Below, piece by piece: positions 17,344 through 24,987 of a stretch of 64,000 nucleotides of DNA. Location: assembly GCF_000308675.1 (NCBI RefSeq), contig NZ_BAGE01000060.1, positions 1 to 64,000 on the forward strand. Direction: 5' to 3'. Under the pieces are notes generated by a model. The model saw nothing but the letters and a program-made list of their open reading frames with translations. It was not told the DNA's origin and did not search any database. The DNA is from Nocardia paucivorans NBRC 100373 (GTDB lineage Bacteria > Actinomycetota > Actinomycetes > Mycobacteriales > Mycobacteriaceae). Position 1 is the stretch's first letter. Every line of letters begins with the position of its first letter. Position numbers and translations under genes: made by a program.

Positions 17344-17378
17344 AATCCCGTCCCGACACACCTGTCCGGGGCGGGATT
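17344..17378 (+). terminator. Imperfect hairpin downstream of htdX
   Basis: Arms beginning AATCCCGTCCC and ending GGGGCGGGATT pair with one G-U and one bulge and are followed by TTCGCCTTTG. It lies 14 bp after the htdX stop. Confidence 0.6.
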
Positions 17379-17466
17379 TCGCCTTTGTCCGGCCTGGAAA
17401 CACGATCATTTCCGGAGCGAGGTTCGACACCACAGGCCGCGCGGTGAATGGACGAATGCCGGAAAC

Positions 17467-17503
17467 GACGGCGGCTCCCCGGGGGTACCGGGGAGCCGCC
17501 GTC
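17467..17503. terminator. Bidirectional hairpin terminator between htdX and pgfA
   Basis: Perfect 16-bp arms (GACGGCGGCTCCCCGG and its reverse complement) with a 5-nt loop. It lies 29 bp from the pgfA stop and serves mainly that gene. Confidence 0.7.
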
Positions 17504-17531
17504 GGGTTCTGTGGTCGTGAGACCTGTCGGT

Positions 17532-18686
17532 CTACGGGTTCTTCGGCAATTTGATCTGCTCCGTGGGCGCGTCGGCGTCGACCGCGGCCCGCGAGCTCGG
17601 GGCAGAGGTACCGGATCCGCCGGAGCGGGGCCGCGACCCACCGCCGGTCGCGGCAGCGGGCTCCCCGCCATCCCGAATGCCGAGGAAGATACCGGCGATC
17701 AGCGCGATCACACCCAGCACACCGAGCACGATCGGCAGGATCCGGCCGAACAGCGCCAGCTTGTCGATGTTCTCCTTCGCCACCGCGAGCTGCGATTCCA
17801 CGGTGTCGGCGTCGAAGACCAGATGCGACTTCAGGGCGGTCACCTCGGGCTTGTCCCCGCTACGGGCGTAGAAGATGTGCAGCTTCTCGCCACCCTTGAC
17901 GATAGTGCCGGTCTCCGGCTCCACCCAGACATCACGCTCGTTGGTGTACCAGCGGTACATGGTGACGGGCTCGTCGCCGCCCTCGGCACCCCACTTGGCG
18001 GCGGGCAGGCTCAGCCGGTTGGTCGGGGCCTGGGCGGCCTCCCACAGATTCGTCACCGGCACCTGCTGTTTGAAGTGGTAGACCGTGGTGCCGTTGATCT
18101 CGGTCTCCTCGACGAACTCCATATCGGTGGTGACCCGAGCGTTGACGTCGAAGTAGGGGTAGGTCTTCTTCTCGGTGCCGATGGGGAAGCGGTACTGCAG
18201 ACCGGTGCGGTTCACCGGTTCGGCGACGCTTTCCATGTTCTTGTTCACCGTCACCGCGATAGAACCGTTGGGGTCGGACGCAACCGGTTCGCCGGTCTTG
18301 CGGTCGATGGTCACCCGGTCGATGTAGGCGGTGAGCAGACCCGAATCGCCCTGCTTGTCGATGCGACGCAGGGTGTTACCCGCTTGGACGGTCATCTCGT
18401 TCGCGTCCGAGGGCTCCTCGACCGTGACGAAACGCTGCGAGACCAGCGGAACGTTCTCATCGATCTTGGCCGAGCCCTCGGGCGAGGTGAGCGATTTGGC
18501 GTCGAGCACCAGGCTTTCCTCGTCCTGTTGGCTGACCGCGATCGTGGTGATCTCGAGGTCGAGAGGAGTTTTTGCCATCTTGCCCACGGTGTAGGTGGGG
18601 ATCATCAACGCCGCAACGATCAGCAGCGTACCGAGACCCACCAGCAAGCAGGCAACCGTCCTTCTGGTTCCGGCACTCCGTGCCAT
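17532..18686 (-). CDS. pgfA: DUF3068 polar growth / trehalose monomycolate trafficking protein PgfA
   Basis: 384 residues with a membrane segment at each end: GTRRTVACLLVGLGTLLIVAALMI near the N-terminus and LFGRILPIVLGVLGVIALIAGIFLGI near residues 320-345. About 285 residues lie between them in the periplasm, including GLQYRFPIGTEKKTYPYFDV and MYRWYTNERDVWVEPETGTIVKGGE, typical of DUF3068. A short cytoplasmic tail follows. It is the homologue of Rv0227c/MSMEG_0317, which was reported as PgfA, a periplasmic partner of MmpL3 needed for polar growth and mycolate lipid trafficking. MmpL3 itself is at 43556. Single gene, divergent from the acyltransferase. Confidence 0.87.
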   Translation of the reverse strand: MARSAGTRRTVACLLVGLGTLLIVAALMIPTYTVGKMAKTPLDLEITTIAVSQQDEESLVLDAKSLTSPEGSAKIDENVPLVSQRFVTVEEPSDANEMTVQAGNTLRRIDKQGDSGLLTAYIDRVTIDRKTGEPVASDPNGSIAVTVNKNMESVAEPVNRTGLQYRFPIGTEKKTYPYFDVNARVTTDMEFVEETEINGTTVYHFKQQVPVTNLWEAAQAPTNRLSLPAAKWGAEGGDEPVTMYRWYTNERDVWVEPETGTIVKGGEKLHIFYARSGDKPEVTALKSHLVFDADTVESQLAVAKENIDKLALFGRILPIVLGVLGVIALIAGIFLGIRDGGEPAAATGGGSRPRSGGSGTSAPSSRAAVDADAPTEQIKLPKNP

Positions 18687-18883
18687 GCAAAGTCTCCTCG
18701 TCGTAGAACACAGGTCGTTCCGCGGGTACTGCGGGCGCGCCGCGGCACTCGTGCGTCCCGACCCTAACAGCCGGTAACCTCCGAAGAGGTGCGCAGGCCT
18801 GGATCGGACCGAAATCGCTCGAGTCTAACGCGAAAACCCCCACCGGATCGGTTCCGAGACCTGGTCAGGGCAGACTGGAGCCG

Positions 18884-20080
18884 ATGAGCACCGCAGTGAG
18901 CACCGTATCCGTCGGGACCGCCGCCGGCGAGCCCGGCTCGCGCGCCTTTCTGCCCGCGTTGGAAGGTATGCGCGGTATGGCGGCGCTCGGGGTACTGGTC
19001 ACCCATGTGGCGTTCCAGACCGCCGCTACCTCGTGGCCGGTGGTGGGCCGATTGTTGGAACGGTTCGATATGGCGGTCGCGGTGTTCTTCGCGCTGTCGG
19101 GATTTCTGCTGTGGCGGCCGCATGCGGCCGCGGCCCGCGACCTCGGCACCGCGCCGACGGTGGGGTACTACCTGCGACATCGGATCGCCCGCATTCTGCC
19201 CGCCTATTGGGTGGTGGTGTGCGCGGTGCTGATTCTGCTGCCGGCCGCTTCCGGGACCGCGGGGGTGCGGGTGTGGTTGTCGAATCTGGCCCTACTGCAG
19301 GTGTTCGTTCCGCTGACGCTCACCGATGGCCTCACCCAGATGTGGAGCCTGTCGGTGGAGGTGGCGTTCTATCTCGTATTGCCGATCATCGCCTTCGCGA
19401 TGCACCGGCTGCGGGGGCGCTCGGCCCGGGCGCGGATACCGACCCTGCTCGTATTCGGGTCGCTCGCTCTGACGTGGAATTTCCTGCCGGTCCCCACCCC
19501 CGAGGCCATCCACGCCGACAACTGGCTACCGGGCTATCTGCCGTGGTTTGCCGGTGGCATGTTGCTGGCCGAACTCGTATACACGGATGACGATTCGACC
19601 CGGTGGCGGCGTCTGCTCGGCAATCAGCGGCTGATGTGGACCATGGCGACGGCGGCGTTCGTGGCATCGGCCACCGAGCTGGGCGGTGTTGCCGGACTGA
19701 CCCGGGCCGAACCCTGGCAGTACGCCGCGAAAATGGGACTCGGCGCGATCATCGGTTTCACACTGCTGGCACCGCTGGTACTGAGTCCGCCGGGAAAACG
19801 GCACCACTGGCTGGAATCGCCGACCGCGGCCACCATCGGCCGCTGGTCCTACGGCATCTTCATCTGGCACCTGGCGGTACTGGCAATGATGTTCCCGATT
19901 TTCGGAATTCTGCCGTTCCACGGCCACTTCGGCCAGGTCCTGGTGCTCACCGTCGCGTTCACCCTGCCGCTCGCCGCCGCGAGCCACGCGCTGGTGGAGG
20001 AACCGTGCCGGCGGCTGGCGCGCCGCTTCGATCGACCGCACCGCTCGGTATCACCGGTCGACGCCCCCACCACGCGGTGA
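18884..20080 (+). CDS. Membrane acyltransferase, acyltransferase-3 (OafA-like) family
   Basis: 398 residues with about ten membrane segments. The first segment carries FLPALEGMRGMAALGVLVTHVAFQT, the acyltransferase-3 signature with its conserved His (THV); AVFFALSGFLLWRPHAAAARD and RIARILPAYWVVV follow, then TQMWSLSVEVAFYLVLPII. It transfers acyl groups (acetyl or succinyl) to carbohydrate or lipid at the plasma membrane. It corresponds in position to Rv0228, beside pgfA, suggesting modification of an envelope lipid or glycan. The acceptor is unknown. Confidence 0.87.
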   Translation: MSTAVSTVSVGTAAGEPGSRAFLPALEGMRGMAALGVLVTHVAFQTAATSWPVVGRLLERFDMAVAVFFALSGFLLWRPHAAAARDLGTAPTVGYYLRHRIARILPAYWVVVCAVLILLPAASGTAGVRVWLSNLALLQVFVPLTLTDGLTQMWSLSVEVAFYLVLPIIAFAMHRLRGRSARARIPTLLVFGSLALTWNFLPVPTPEAIHADNWLPGYLPWFAGGMLLAELVYTDDDSTRWRRLLGNQRLMWTMATAAFVASATELGGVAGLTRAEPWQYAAKMGLGAIIGFTLLAPLVLSPPGKRHHWLESPTAATIGRWSYGIFIWHLAVLAMMFPIFGILPFHGHFGQVLVLTVAFTLPLAAASHALVEEPCRRLARRFDRPHRSVSPVDAPTTR

Positions 20081-20088
20081 CCGCCCGG

Positions 20089-21327
20089 TCAGTCACAGCA
20101 GTTGCAGCAGTTGCAGCATTCGCAGCAATCGCCGTCCATACGCTTGTACCAGGCCTTCTTCCGGCGGCCGCTGCACGGTCGGTTGTGGTCCACACAGCAG
20201 GCGCAACCGGTGCAGTAGTAGCCGCACAACCGCCCCAACGGCCTACACCCGCAACCATCCGGCGGCGGCTCGAAGTCGTCCAACGGTTCGGCATTCCGGC
20301 GCTGATTCGACCGGCGACGGGATTCGTGGTGGGGATCCGGCTCGTGGTACGGGCCCGGATAGGAAGGGTTATAGGGACCCCCATGGCTCACAACGGACGC
20401 GGGGACACCACACGACCGGGCCGGTGATCCGGCAATGGCACGACCGAGGCGGTGCAGCACGCCCGCCAACGGGTCGAGCAGAACCCAGCGGACAACGGAT
20501 ATCCGTCCTATCCGGGCCGCATCGATCGCCGTGCGGAGCCGCTCATCGGATACGCGGACCAGATCGTATGCGTGTGAGGTGGACGTATCGGTCACCGTGA
20601 GCGGATTGAACAGTCCGGCAGCGGTATCGGCGGCGTGGTCCTCGATGGCGTCCACCAGGTGGGCGATACGACCGAACTCGTCACCCGCCGCGCGCAGCGG
20701 CTCGACATTGTCGGGCTGCCCGGCCAGGACGGCGGTGTGCGCGAAGAGTTCGGCGGCGCAACGACGGCTGGCCACGGTCAACTCGTCGAGGGCTGTTTCC
20801 CGCGATATCACCGCGGTGCCGGTATCCGACCGGGTCGCGGCGAGTACCCGGCGCTCGGTTTCGACCTGAGCGTCGATGGCGGCGACGAGCGGCTCGATAT
20901 CCAGGCCGATGCGTTCGGCCTGCGTCCGGGCGCTCGCGGCCCAGCGGGCGGCGACCCCGGCCAGCGGGCGATGCAGGCGCGCCGGGGTGTCCCCGTCCTG
21001 GATGTGGTCGCGCATTCGGGCGGAGCCGAGCAGGAGCGAGGCCGTGGCGGCGAGTTGGATCGGGGCCGAATCCGAGACGGGCACCGACGCGGTGCGCATA
21101 CCACGCAACAGGCACGGACCGGCGGTGCGGCGGCGGGCCGGTTCGGGTGTCTGTGCCTCGGTGAGCACGGCGAGCACGATGGCGTCGGTATTGGTCGCGA
21201 TACGGGCCGATTGACCATGTCCGTCCCGCAGACCGAGACACAGACCGCACATATGCGACTGCCACAGGCCCGGATCGATTCCATGGTCGACGGCCTTGTG
21301 CGCGCACGGCCGCAGCATCCCGAACAT
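20089..21327 (-). CDS. DUF5685 protein with 16-cysteine C-terminal tail
   Basis: 412 residues. The N-terminus MFGMLRPCAHKAVDHGIDPGLWQSHMCGLCLGLRDGHG, with its C and CGLC pattern, is the DUF5685 signature. The middle (40-290) is Ala-rich and helical. A hydrophilic linker with GPYNPSYPGPYHEPDPHHES follows. The last 54 residues hold 16 Cys, at 359, 361, 368, 372, 375, 377, 378, 385, 401, 402, 404, 405, 407, 408, 410 and 411, ending CCECCNCCNCCD. Such density suggests metal binding or post-translational modification. No signal peptide is visible. It lies between the acyltransferase and the TetR gene; function unknown. Confidence 0.75.
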   Translation of the reverse strand: MFGMLRPCAHKAVDHGIDPGLWQSHMCGLCLGLRDGHGQSARIATNTDAIVLAVLTEAQTPEPARRRTAGPCLLRGMRTASVPVSDSAPIQLAATASLLLGSARMRDHIQDGDTPARLHRPLAGVAARWAASARTQAERIGLDIEPLVAAIDAQVETERRVLAATRSDTGTAVISRETALDELTVASRRCAAELFAHTAVLAGQPDNVEPLRAAGDEFGRIAHLVDAIEDHAADTAAGLFNPLTVTDTSTSHAYDLVRVSDERLRTAIDAARIGRISVVRWVLLDPLAGVLHRLGRAIAGSPARSCGVPASVVSHGGPYNPSYPGPYHEPDPHHESRRRSNQRRNAEPLDDFEPPPDGCGCRPLGRLCGYYCTGCACCVDHNRPCSGRRKKAWYKRMDGDCCECCNCCNCCD

Positions 21328-21425
21328 TGTTGTTTCCCTCCGGTTTTCGGCCGACTCCTCCTCGTCGGTACCGAAACCAGAAAGCTACGCACGACCGGCG
21401 GTCCCCGCAACCCGGGGCCGCGGAC

Positions 21426-22082
21426 CTACGACTGCTCGTCGAGCCGTTCCGCCGGCACCGCGTCCGATTCGGATTTCTCCGCCTGGTCGGTCTTCTTCCG
21501 GCCGGACAGGCCCCGCCAGGCCAGATCGTCGAGCAGGTCGACGGCCTCGGAGACCTTGATCCGGCCACCGGCGACATGATCGGCGATGGCCTCGCCCGCA
21601 CCGATCACCGCGACGGCGACGATATCGAAGTTGGTTCCGGGTTCGGCGTGCTTGGCGTTGGACTCGAGCAACTTGGCGGTGAGCTCGATAACCCGCTCCC
21701 GGGCGTTCTCGATCTCCGACGCAAAGGCCTGCTGGCTGATGGCCTGCCGATAGAGGACCTGCCAGGAGTTGCGGTTGGCGTCGACGAAACCGAGGAAACC
21801 CTCCAGAGCCGTGCGCAACTGTTCGTGCGGGGTGAGCAGCGGGTTACCCGCCGGAGTGACCGACTCGAGAAAGCGCATACCCTCACGTCGGATACAGGCG
21901 CGGAACAGTTCGTCCTTGGAACCGTAGTAGAGGTAGAGCATCGGCTTGGAGATCTCGGCCTCGGCGGCAATGGCGTCCATCGAGGTTTCGTGGAAGCCCT
22001 TGCGTGCGAAAACCTCGACAGCGGCGTCGAGCATCTGCTGCTCACGAACCGCTCTCGGAAGTCGCTTGGTTCCGCCCGCCAT
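21426..22082 (-). CDS. TetR-family transcriptional regulator
   Basis: 218 residues. The DNA-binding domain is at residues 10-57: REQQMLDAAVEVFARKGFHETSMDAIAAEAEISKPMLYLYYGSKDELF, a textbook TetR helix-turn-helix. The C-terminal ligand-binding domain is all-helical, ending in a charged tail. It corresponds to Rv0238, which neighbours lpqI in M. tuberculosis. TTACTCGAAGGTAA lies 31 bp upstream of its start, indicating autoregulation. The same palindrome occurs in front of fadE5 and fadA2/fabG4, so a fatty-acid regulon with an acyl-CoA ligand is a reasonable inference. Confidence 0.9.
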   Translation of the reverse strand: MAGGTKRLPRAVREQQMLDAAVEVFARKGFHETSMDAIAAEAEISKPMLYLYYGSKDELFRACIRREGMRFLESVTPAGNPLLTPHEQLRTALEGFLGFVDANRNSWQVLYRQAISQQAFASEIENARERVIELTAKLLESNAKHAEPGTNFDIVAVAVIGAGEAIADHVAGGRIKVSEAVDLLDDLAWRGLSGRKKTDQAEKSESDAVPAERLDEQS

Positions 22083-22112
22083 CCACTCTCCTACCGCAGT
22101 GAACCTTTTATA

Positions 22113-22126
22113 TTACTCGAAGGTAA
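22113..22126. promoter_or_regulatory. Autoregulatory operator of the tetR gene
   Basis: TTACTCGAAGGTAA, a TTAC-N6-GTAA palindrome in an AT-rich stretch 31 bp upstream of the tetR start. It shares TTACTC and the GTAAGTT extension with the site in the fadA2/fabG4 intergenic region. Confidence 0.65.
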
Positions 22127-22289
22127 GTTCCGCGGGGTCGCATTTCCCGGCCGTACCGTTGCGGCCGTCGTCCCACCGGCGGCAACGCGTACGGCGTCTC
22201 GTGAACCGGACACCCGGACCGACCTCGGACAACCATCCCGAAGACGACGACCGATACCGGAGGCGTCGGTCGTCGAGGCCGATGCGGTG

Positions 22290-23459
22290 TCAGCAGGTTA
22301 GCGGCGCACCCTTGAACTTCGCCATCCGAATGACCGAGGCGTCCACCTGCTCCATCGGCAACCGACCGGCTGCCACCGCCTGCTCCAGCCGATCGAGCAC
22401 CGAGCCCACCGCGTCCGTGCTGATCCACAGCGCATTGTCGGCGCCCGCGACCAGAGCCGCCTCGACCGCCTCCTCGATGGACATCCGGTTGGTTATGGCC
22501 GCCATACCGCTCAGATCATCGGTGAAGATCGGCCCGTCGAACGGCCGAGCGCCGTAGCCGACGCCGTCGCGCAGCAGGGACATGGCCTGCGGGCTGATAC
22601 TGGCGGGCACATCCGGTTCGGTCAGACCGGGTACGTCCAGATGGCCGACCATCACCCCGGAACCGGAATCGATCAACTCACGGAACGGCACCAGATCGCG
22701 CTGCTGCAACTGGTCCAGCGGCGGGGTGCGCACCGCGCCCAGATGCGAGTCCCCGGACGCCTCGCCGTGACCGGGGAAATGTTTGAGTACCGTCCCGAGC
22801 CCGGCCTCGTGCGCGGCCCGAATGTAAGCGTCGGCGAAATCGGTCACCACCTGCGGATCGGCGGAGAACGAGCGGTCGCCGATAACCGTGTCGTCGGGTT
22901 GGGAGCTCACATCCACATCGGGAGCGAAATCGACCGTGACCCCGAGATCCAACAGCGCGCGGCTACGCTCCAGGCTCGCGTCGTAGAACTGTTCGGGGGT
23001 CATGGTCTGCGCGGTCACCCGCGCCGACGGGGCCGCGCCGATCAGATCCGCCACCCGGGAGACCCGGCCACCTTCCTCATCGATGGTGACCATGAGCGGA
23101 ACGTTGGCCGCCGACTTCACCTGGTCGATCTCCCCCGAGGACAGCAGCGACATATCCGTCCAGCCGCCGATGAAGATCCCGCCGACCCGATGCTCCCGCA
23201 CCACTGTGAGGGCATCGTCGGTTCCTGTGACACCGACCGTCAACAACTGGGCCAGCTTTTCCCGAGTGGTGAATTGCGCCAGGTAGCCCGCGGCGCAGTC
23301 ACCTCCGGGCGGGGGAGCCTCGGTACCGACGGGTCCCACCGCGCCCGAGGTACCCGGTGTAGCGGAAACGGTTCCGGTCGATTCACGGGTATCACCGCTC
23401 GAGCACGCGGTGGCGAACGCGGCGAGCACGGCGACCAGGACGAAGATCGTCTTGCGCAT
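22290..23459 (-). CDS. lpqI: Beta-N-acetylglucosaminidase lipoprotein LpqI (GH3)
   Basis: 389 residues, starting MRKTIFVLVAVLAAFATACSSG, a lipoprotein signal with lipidated Cys19. The frame is open 22 codons further upstream, but the signal-peptide start is preferred. The GH3 domain has VTIDEEGGRVSRV, the KHFPGHGEASGDSH Asp-His dyad region typical of the NagZ type, and the nucleophile segment IFTDDLSGMAAI (first Asp of TDDLS). It removes GlcNAc from muropeptides, as in cell-wall recycling, on the outer face of the membrane. It matches Rv0237 and, like it, neighbours the TetR gene. Confidence 0.92.
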   Translation of the reverse strand: MRKTIFVLVAVLAAFATACSSGDTRESTGTVSATPGTSGAVGPVGTEAPPPGGDCAAGYLAQFTTREKLAQLLTVGVTGTDDALTVVREHRVGGIFIGGWTDMSLLSSGEIDQVKSAANVPLMVTIDEEGGRVSRVADLIGAAPSARVTAQTMTPEQFYDASLERSRALLDLGVTVDFAPDVDVSSQPDDTVIGDRSFSADPQVVTDFADAYIRAAHEAGLGTVLKHFPGHGEASGDSHLGAVRTPPLDQLQQRDLVPFRELIDSGSGVMVGHLDVPGLTEPDVPASISPQAMSLLRDGVGYGARPFDGPIFTDDLSGMAAITNRMSIEEAVEAALVAGADNALWISTDAVGSVLDRLEQAVAAGRLPMEQVDASVIRMAKFKGAPLTC

Positions 23460-23600
23460 GAGTCCGACGGTAGCCCGCCCGGCCCGGCATCGAAACATCG
23501 GTTCGGTTACGACGACCGTCTGCACACAACAGCTCCGTGTCGACGTGATCTTGCCCCCGTTGCCCCCTGCGGAACCGTTCGGCCGGATACGGTCGGGACC

Positions 23601-24749
23601 ATGACTGGGTTCTTACTGGCACAGGCGGACGGCGTGGTCCGCGGTCAGGGGGTCCGGGCGAGTTTCGACGATGCGCGGCAGGCCGTGGCGGCGTTGCGGG
23701 ACGGCCGTGCCGCAACGGTGGTGGGGGCGCTTCCGTTCGATCCACGCCGGCCCGCCGCGCTCACCGAACCCGAGCGGACACTGTTCACCGCCGGTCCCTG
23801 GCGGCCCGCGGCGCTGCCCGAACTACCACCCGTCCGCGTGGTGTGCGAACAACCGGAACCCGACGAACACATGGTGCGGGTGGCCGGCCTCATCGAGCGC
23901 ATAAACGATCCGAGCCTCCCGTTGCGCAAGGTGGTCGCGGCTCGTTCCGTACTGGCCGAGGCCGACGACGAACTGGACGCGCAGATCGTCGCGGCCCATC
24001 TGTTGAGTCGGCAACCGCGCGCCAATGTCTTCGCGGTCGACCTGAGCCCGGCGGGACGCACCGGACAAACCCTGGTCGGCGCCAGCCCCGAGGTGCTCGT
24101 CACCCGTCGCGGCCCCACCGTCACCCTGCACCCGCTCGCCGGGACGCTGCCCCGGCTGCCCGACCCGGACGCCGACGCGGCCCGAGCCACGGAATTGCTC
24201 GCCAGCACCAAGAACCGGGACGAACACGCGTTCGTCATCGAATGGATCCGGCAGCGACTGGACCCGGTATGCACCGAGCTGTCCATCCCCGACCGCCCGG
24301 AACTGGTGCACACCCACGAGGTATGGCATCTGGGCACACCGATCCGCGGCGTCCTGCGCGATCCCGCGCCGAGCGCACTCGAACTCGCCCTGTTGTTGCA
24401 TCCCACCCCGGCGGTCTGCGGCACCCCCACCGCGGCGGCACTCGAGACCATCCTCGAACTGGAGGAGGATCGCGGCTTCTACGGCGGCGCGGTCGGCTGG
24501 TGCGATCAACAGGGCGACGGGGTGTGGGTGGTGGCCATCCGCAGCGCCGAACTCGCCGCCGACCGCCGAACTCTGCGCGCCTTCGCGGGTGGAGGGATCG
24601 TCGCGGCCTCCGAACCGCGAGCGGAACTGGACGAGACGACCGCGAAACTCCGAACTCTGCTCAGCGCCCTGAACTGTCCGATCGATATGCCGGCTGCTAG
24701 GTTGACGAAGTTATCTCTGCCTGCCTCGAAGTTTGGAGTGCCGCGATGA
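23601..24749 (+). CDS. entC: Isochorismate synthase (chorismate-utilising, EntC/DhbC/MenF type)
   Basis: 382 residues, starting MTGFLLAQADGVVRGQGVRA; the long in-frame extension upstream is antisense to lpqI and is rejected. Chorismate-binding motifs are present: LPLRKVVAARSVL, LHPLAGTLPR, ASTKNRDEHAFVIEWIRQRL, THEVWHLGTPIRG, HPTPAVCGTP, FYGGAVGW and FAGGGIVAASEP. It converts chorismate to isochorismate for menaquinone or for salicylate/catecholate siderophores. No siderophore or men genes lie nearby, so the pathway cannot be decided. Its stop overlaps the start of the DUF2613 gene as ATGA. Confidence 0.88.
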   Translation: MTGFLLAQADGVVRGQGVRASFDDARQAVAALRDGRAATVVGALPFDPRRPAALTEPERTLFTAGPWRPAALPELPPVRVVCEQPEPDEHMVRVAGLIERINDPSLPLRKVVAARSVLAEADDELDAQIVAAHLLSRQPRANVFAVDLSPAGRTGQTLVGASPEVLVTRRGPTVTLHPLAGTLPRLPDPDADAARATELLASTKNRDEHAFVIEWIRQRLDPVCTELSIPDRPELVHTHEVWHLGTPIRGVLRDPAPSALELALLLHPTPAVCGTPTAAALETILELEEDRGFYGGAVGWCDQQGDGVWVVAIRSAELAADRRTLRAFAGGGIVAASEPRAELDETTAKLRTLLSALNCPIDMPAARLTKLSLPASKFGVPR

Positions 24750-24916
24750 AGTTTGCTGTCCCTGGTGTTGCGAGTGCGGTCGTCGGCGCCGTCCTGGGCG
24801 CGGTCGCGGTATTCGCGGTCACCGCGGCGCTGCAGCAGAACACGCGCCCGGAGATCGATCGCAGTGGTAAGGCCGAATCCTCGCTGCTGAACAACGTCGA
24901 ATACGGTAGCCGCTGA
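24746..24916 (+). CDS. DUF2613 small secreted/membrane protein
   Basis: 56 residues (MKFAVPGVASAVVGAVLGAV at the N-terminus), with one hydrophobic segment at residues 6-28 and a short hydrophilic C-terminus (KAESSLLNNVEYGSR). It matches the DUF2613 protein Rv0236A, which lies next to aftD in mycobacteria. The start overlaps the entC stop (ATGA) and the gene ends 71 bp before aftD, so the three genes probably share a transcript. A role with AftD is suggested only by conserved adjacency. Confidence 0.85.
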   Translation: MKFAVPGVASAVVGAVLGAVAVFAVTAALQQNTRPEIDRSGKAESSLLNNVEYGSR

Positions 24917-24987
24917 TCAATCCCCAGACCCTTCCGTACCGTCCACGCCGACCCCTCACGGCGTGGACGCCGACCGTCTGACCCCCG

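Noticed and set aside
17448..18767. 439-codon + strand frame
   Set aside because: Antisense to pgfA (DUF3068), with no recognisable protein family.
20095..20140. GCAGTTGCAGCA repeats as a regulatory repeat
   Set aside because: They encode the CC-x-CC tail of the DUF5685 protein.
22641..23600. Upstream extension of the isochorismate synthase frame
   Set aside because: It runs antisense through lpqI and is low-complexity; the ATG at 23601 gives the normal family N-terminus.
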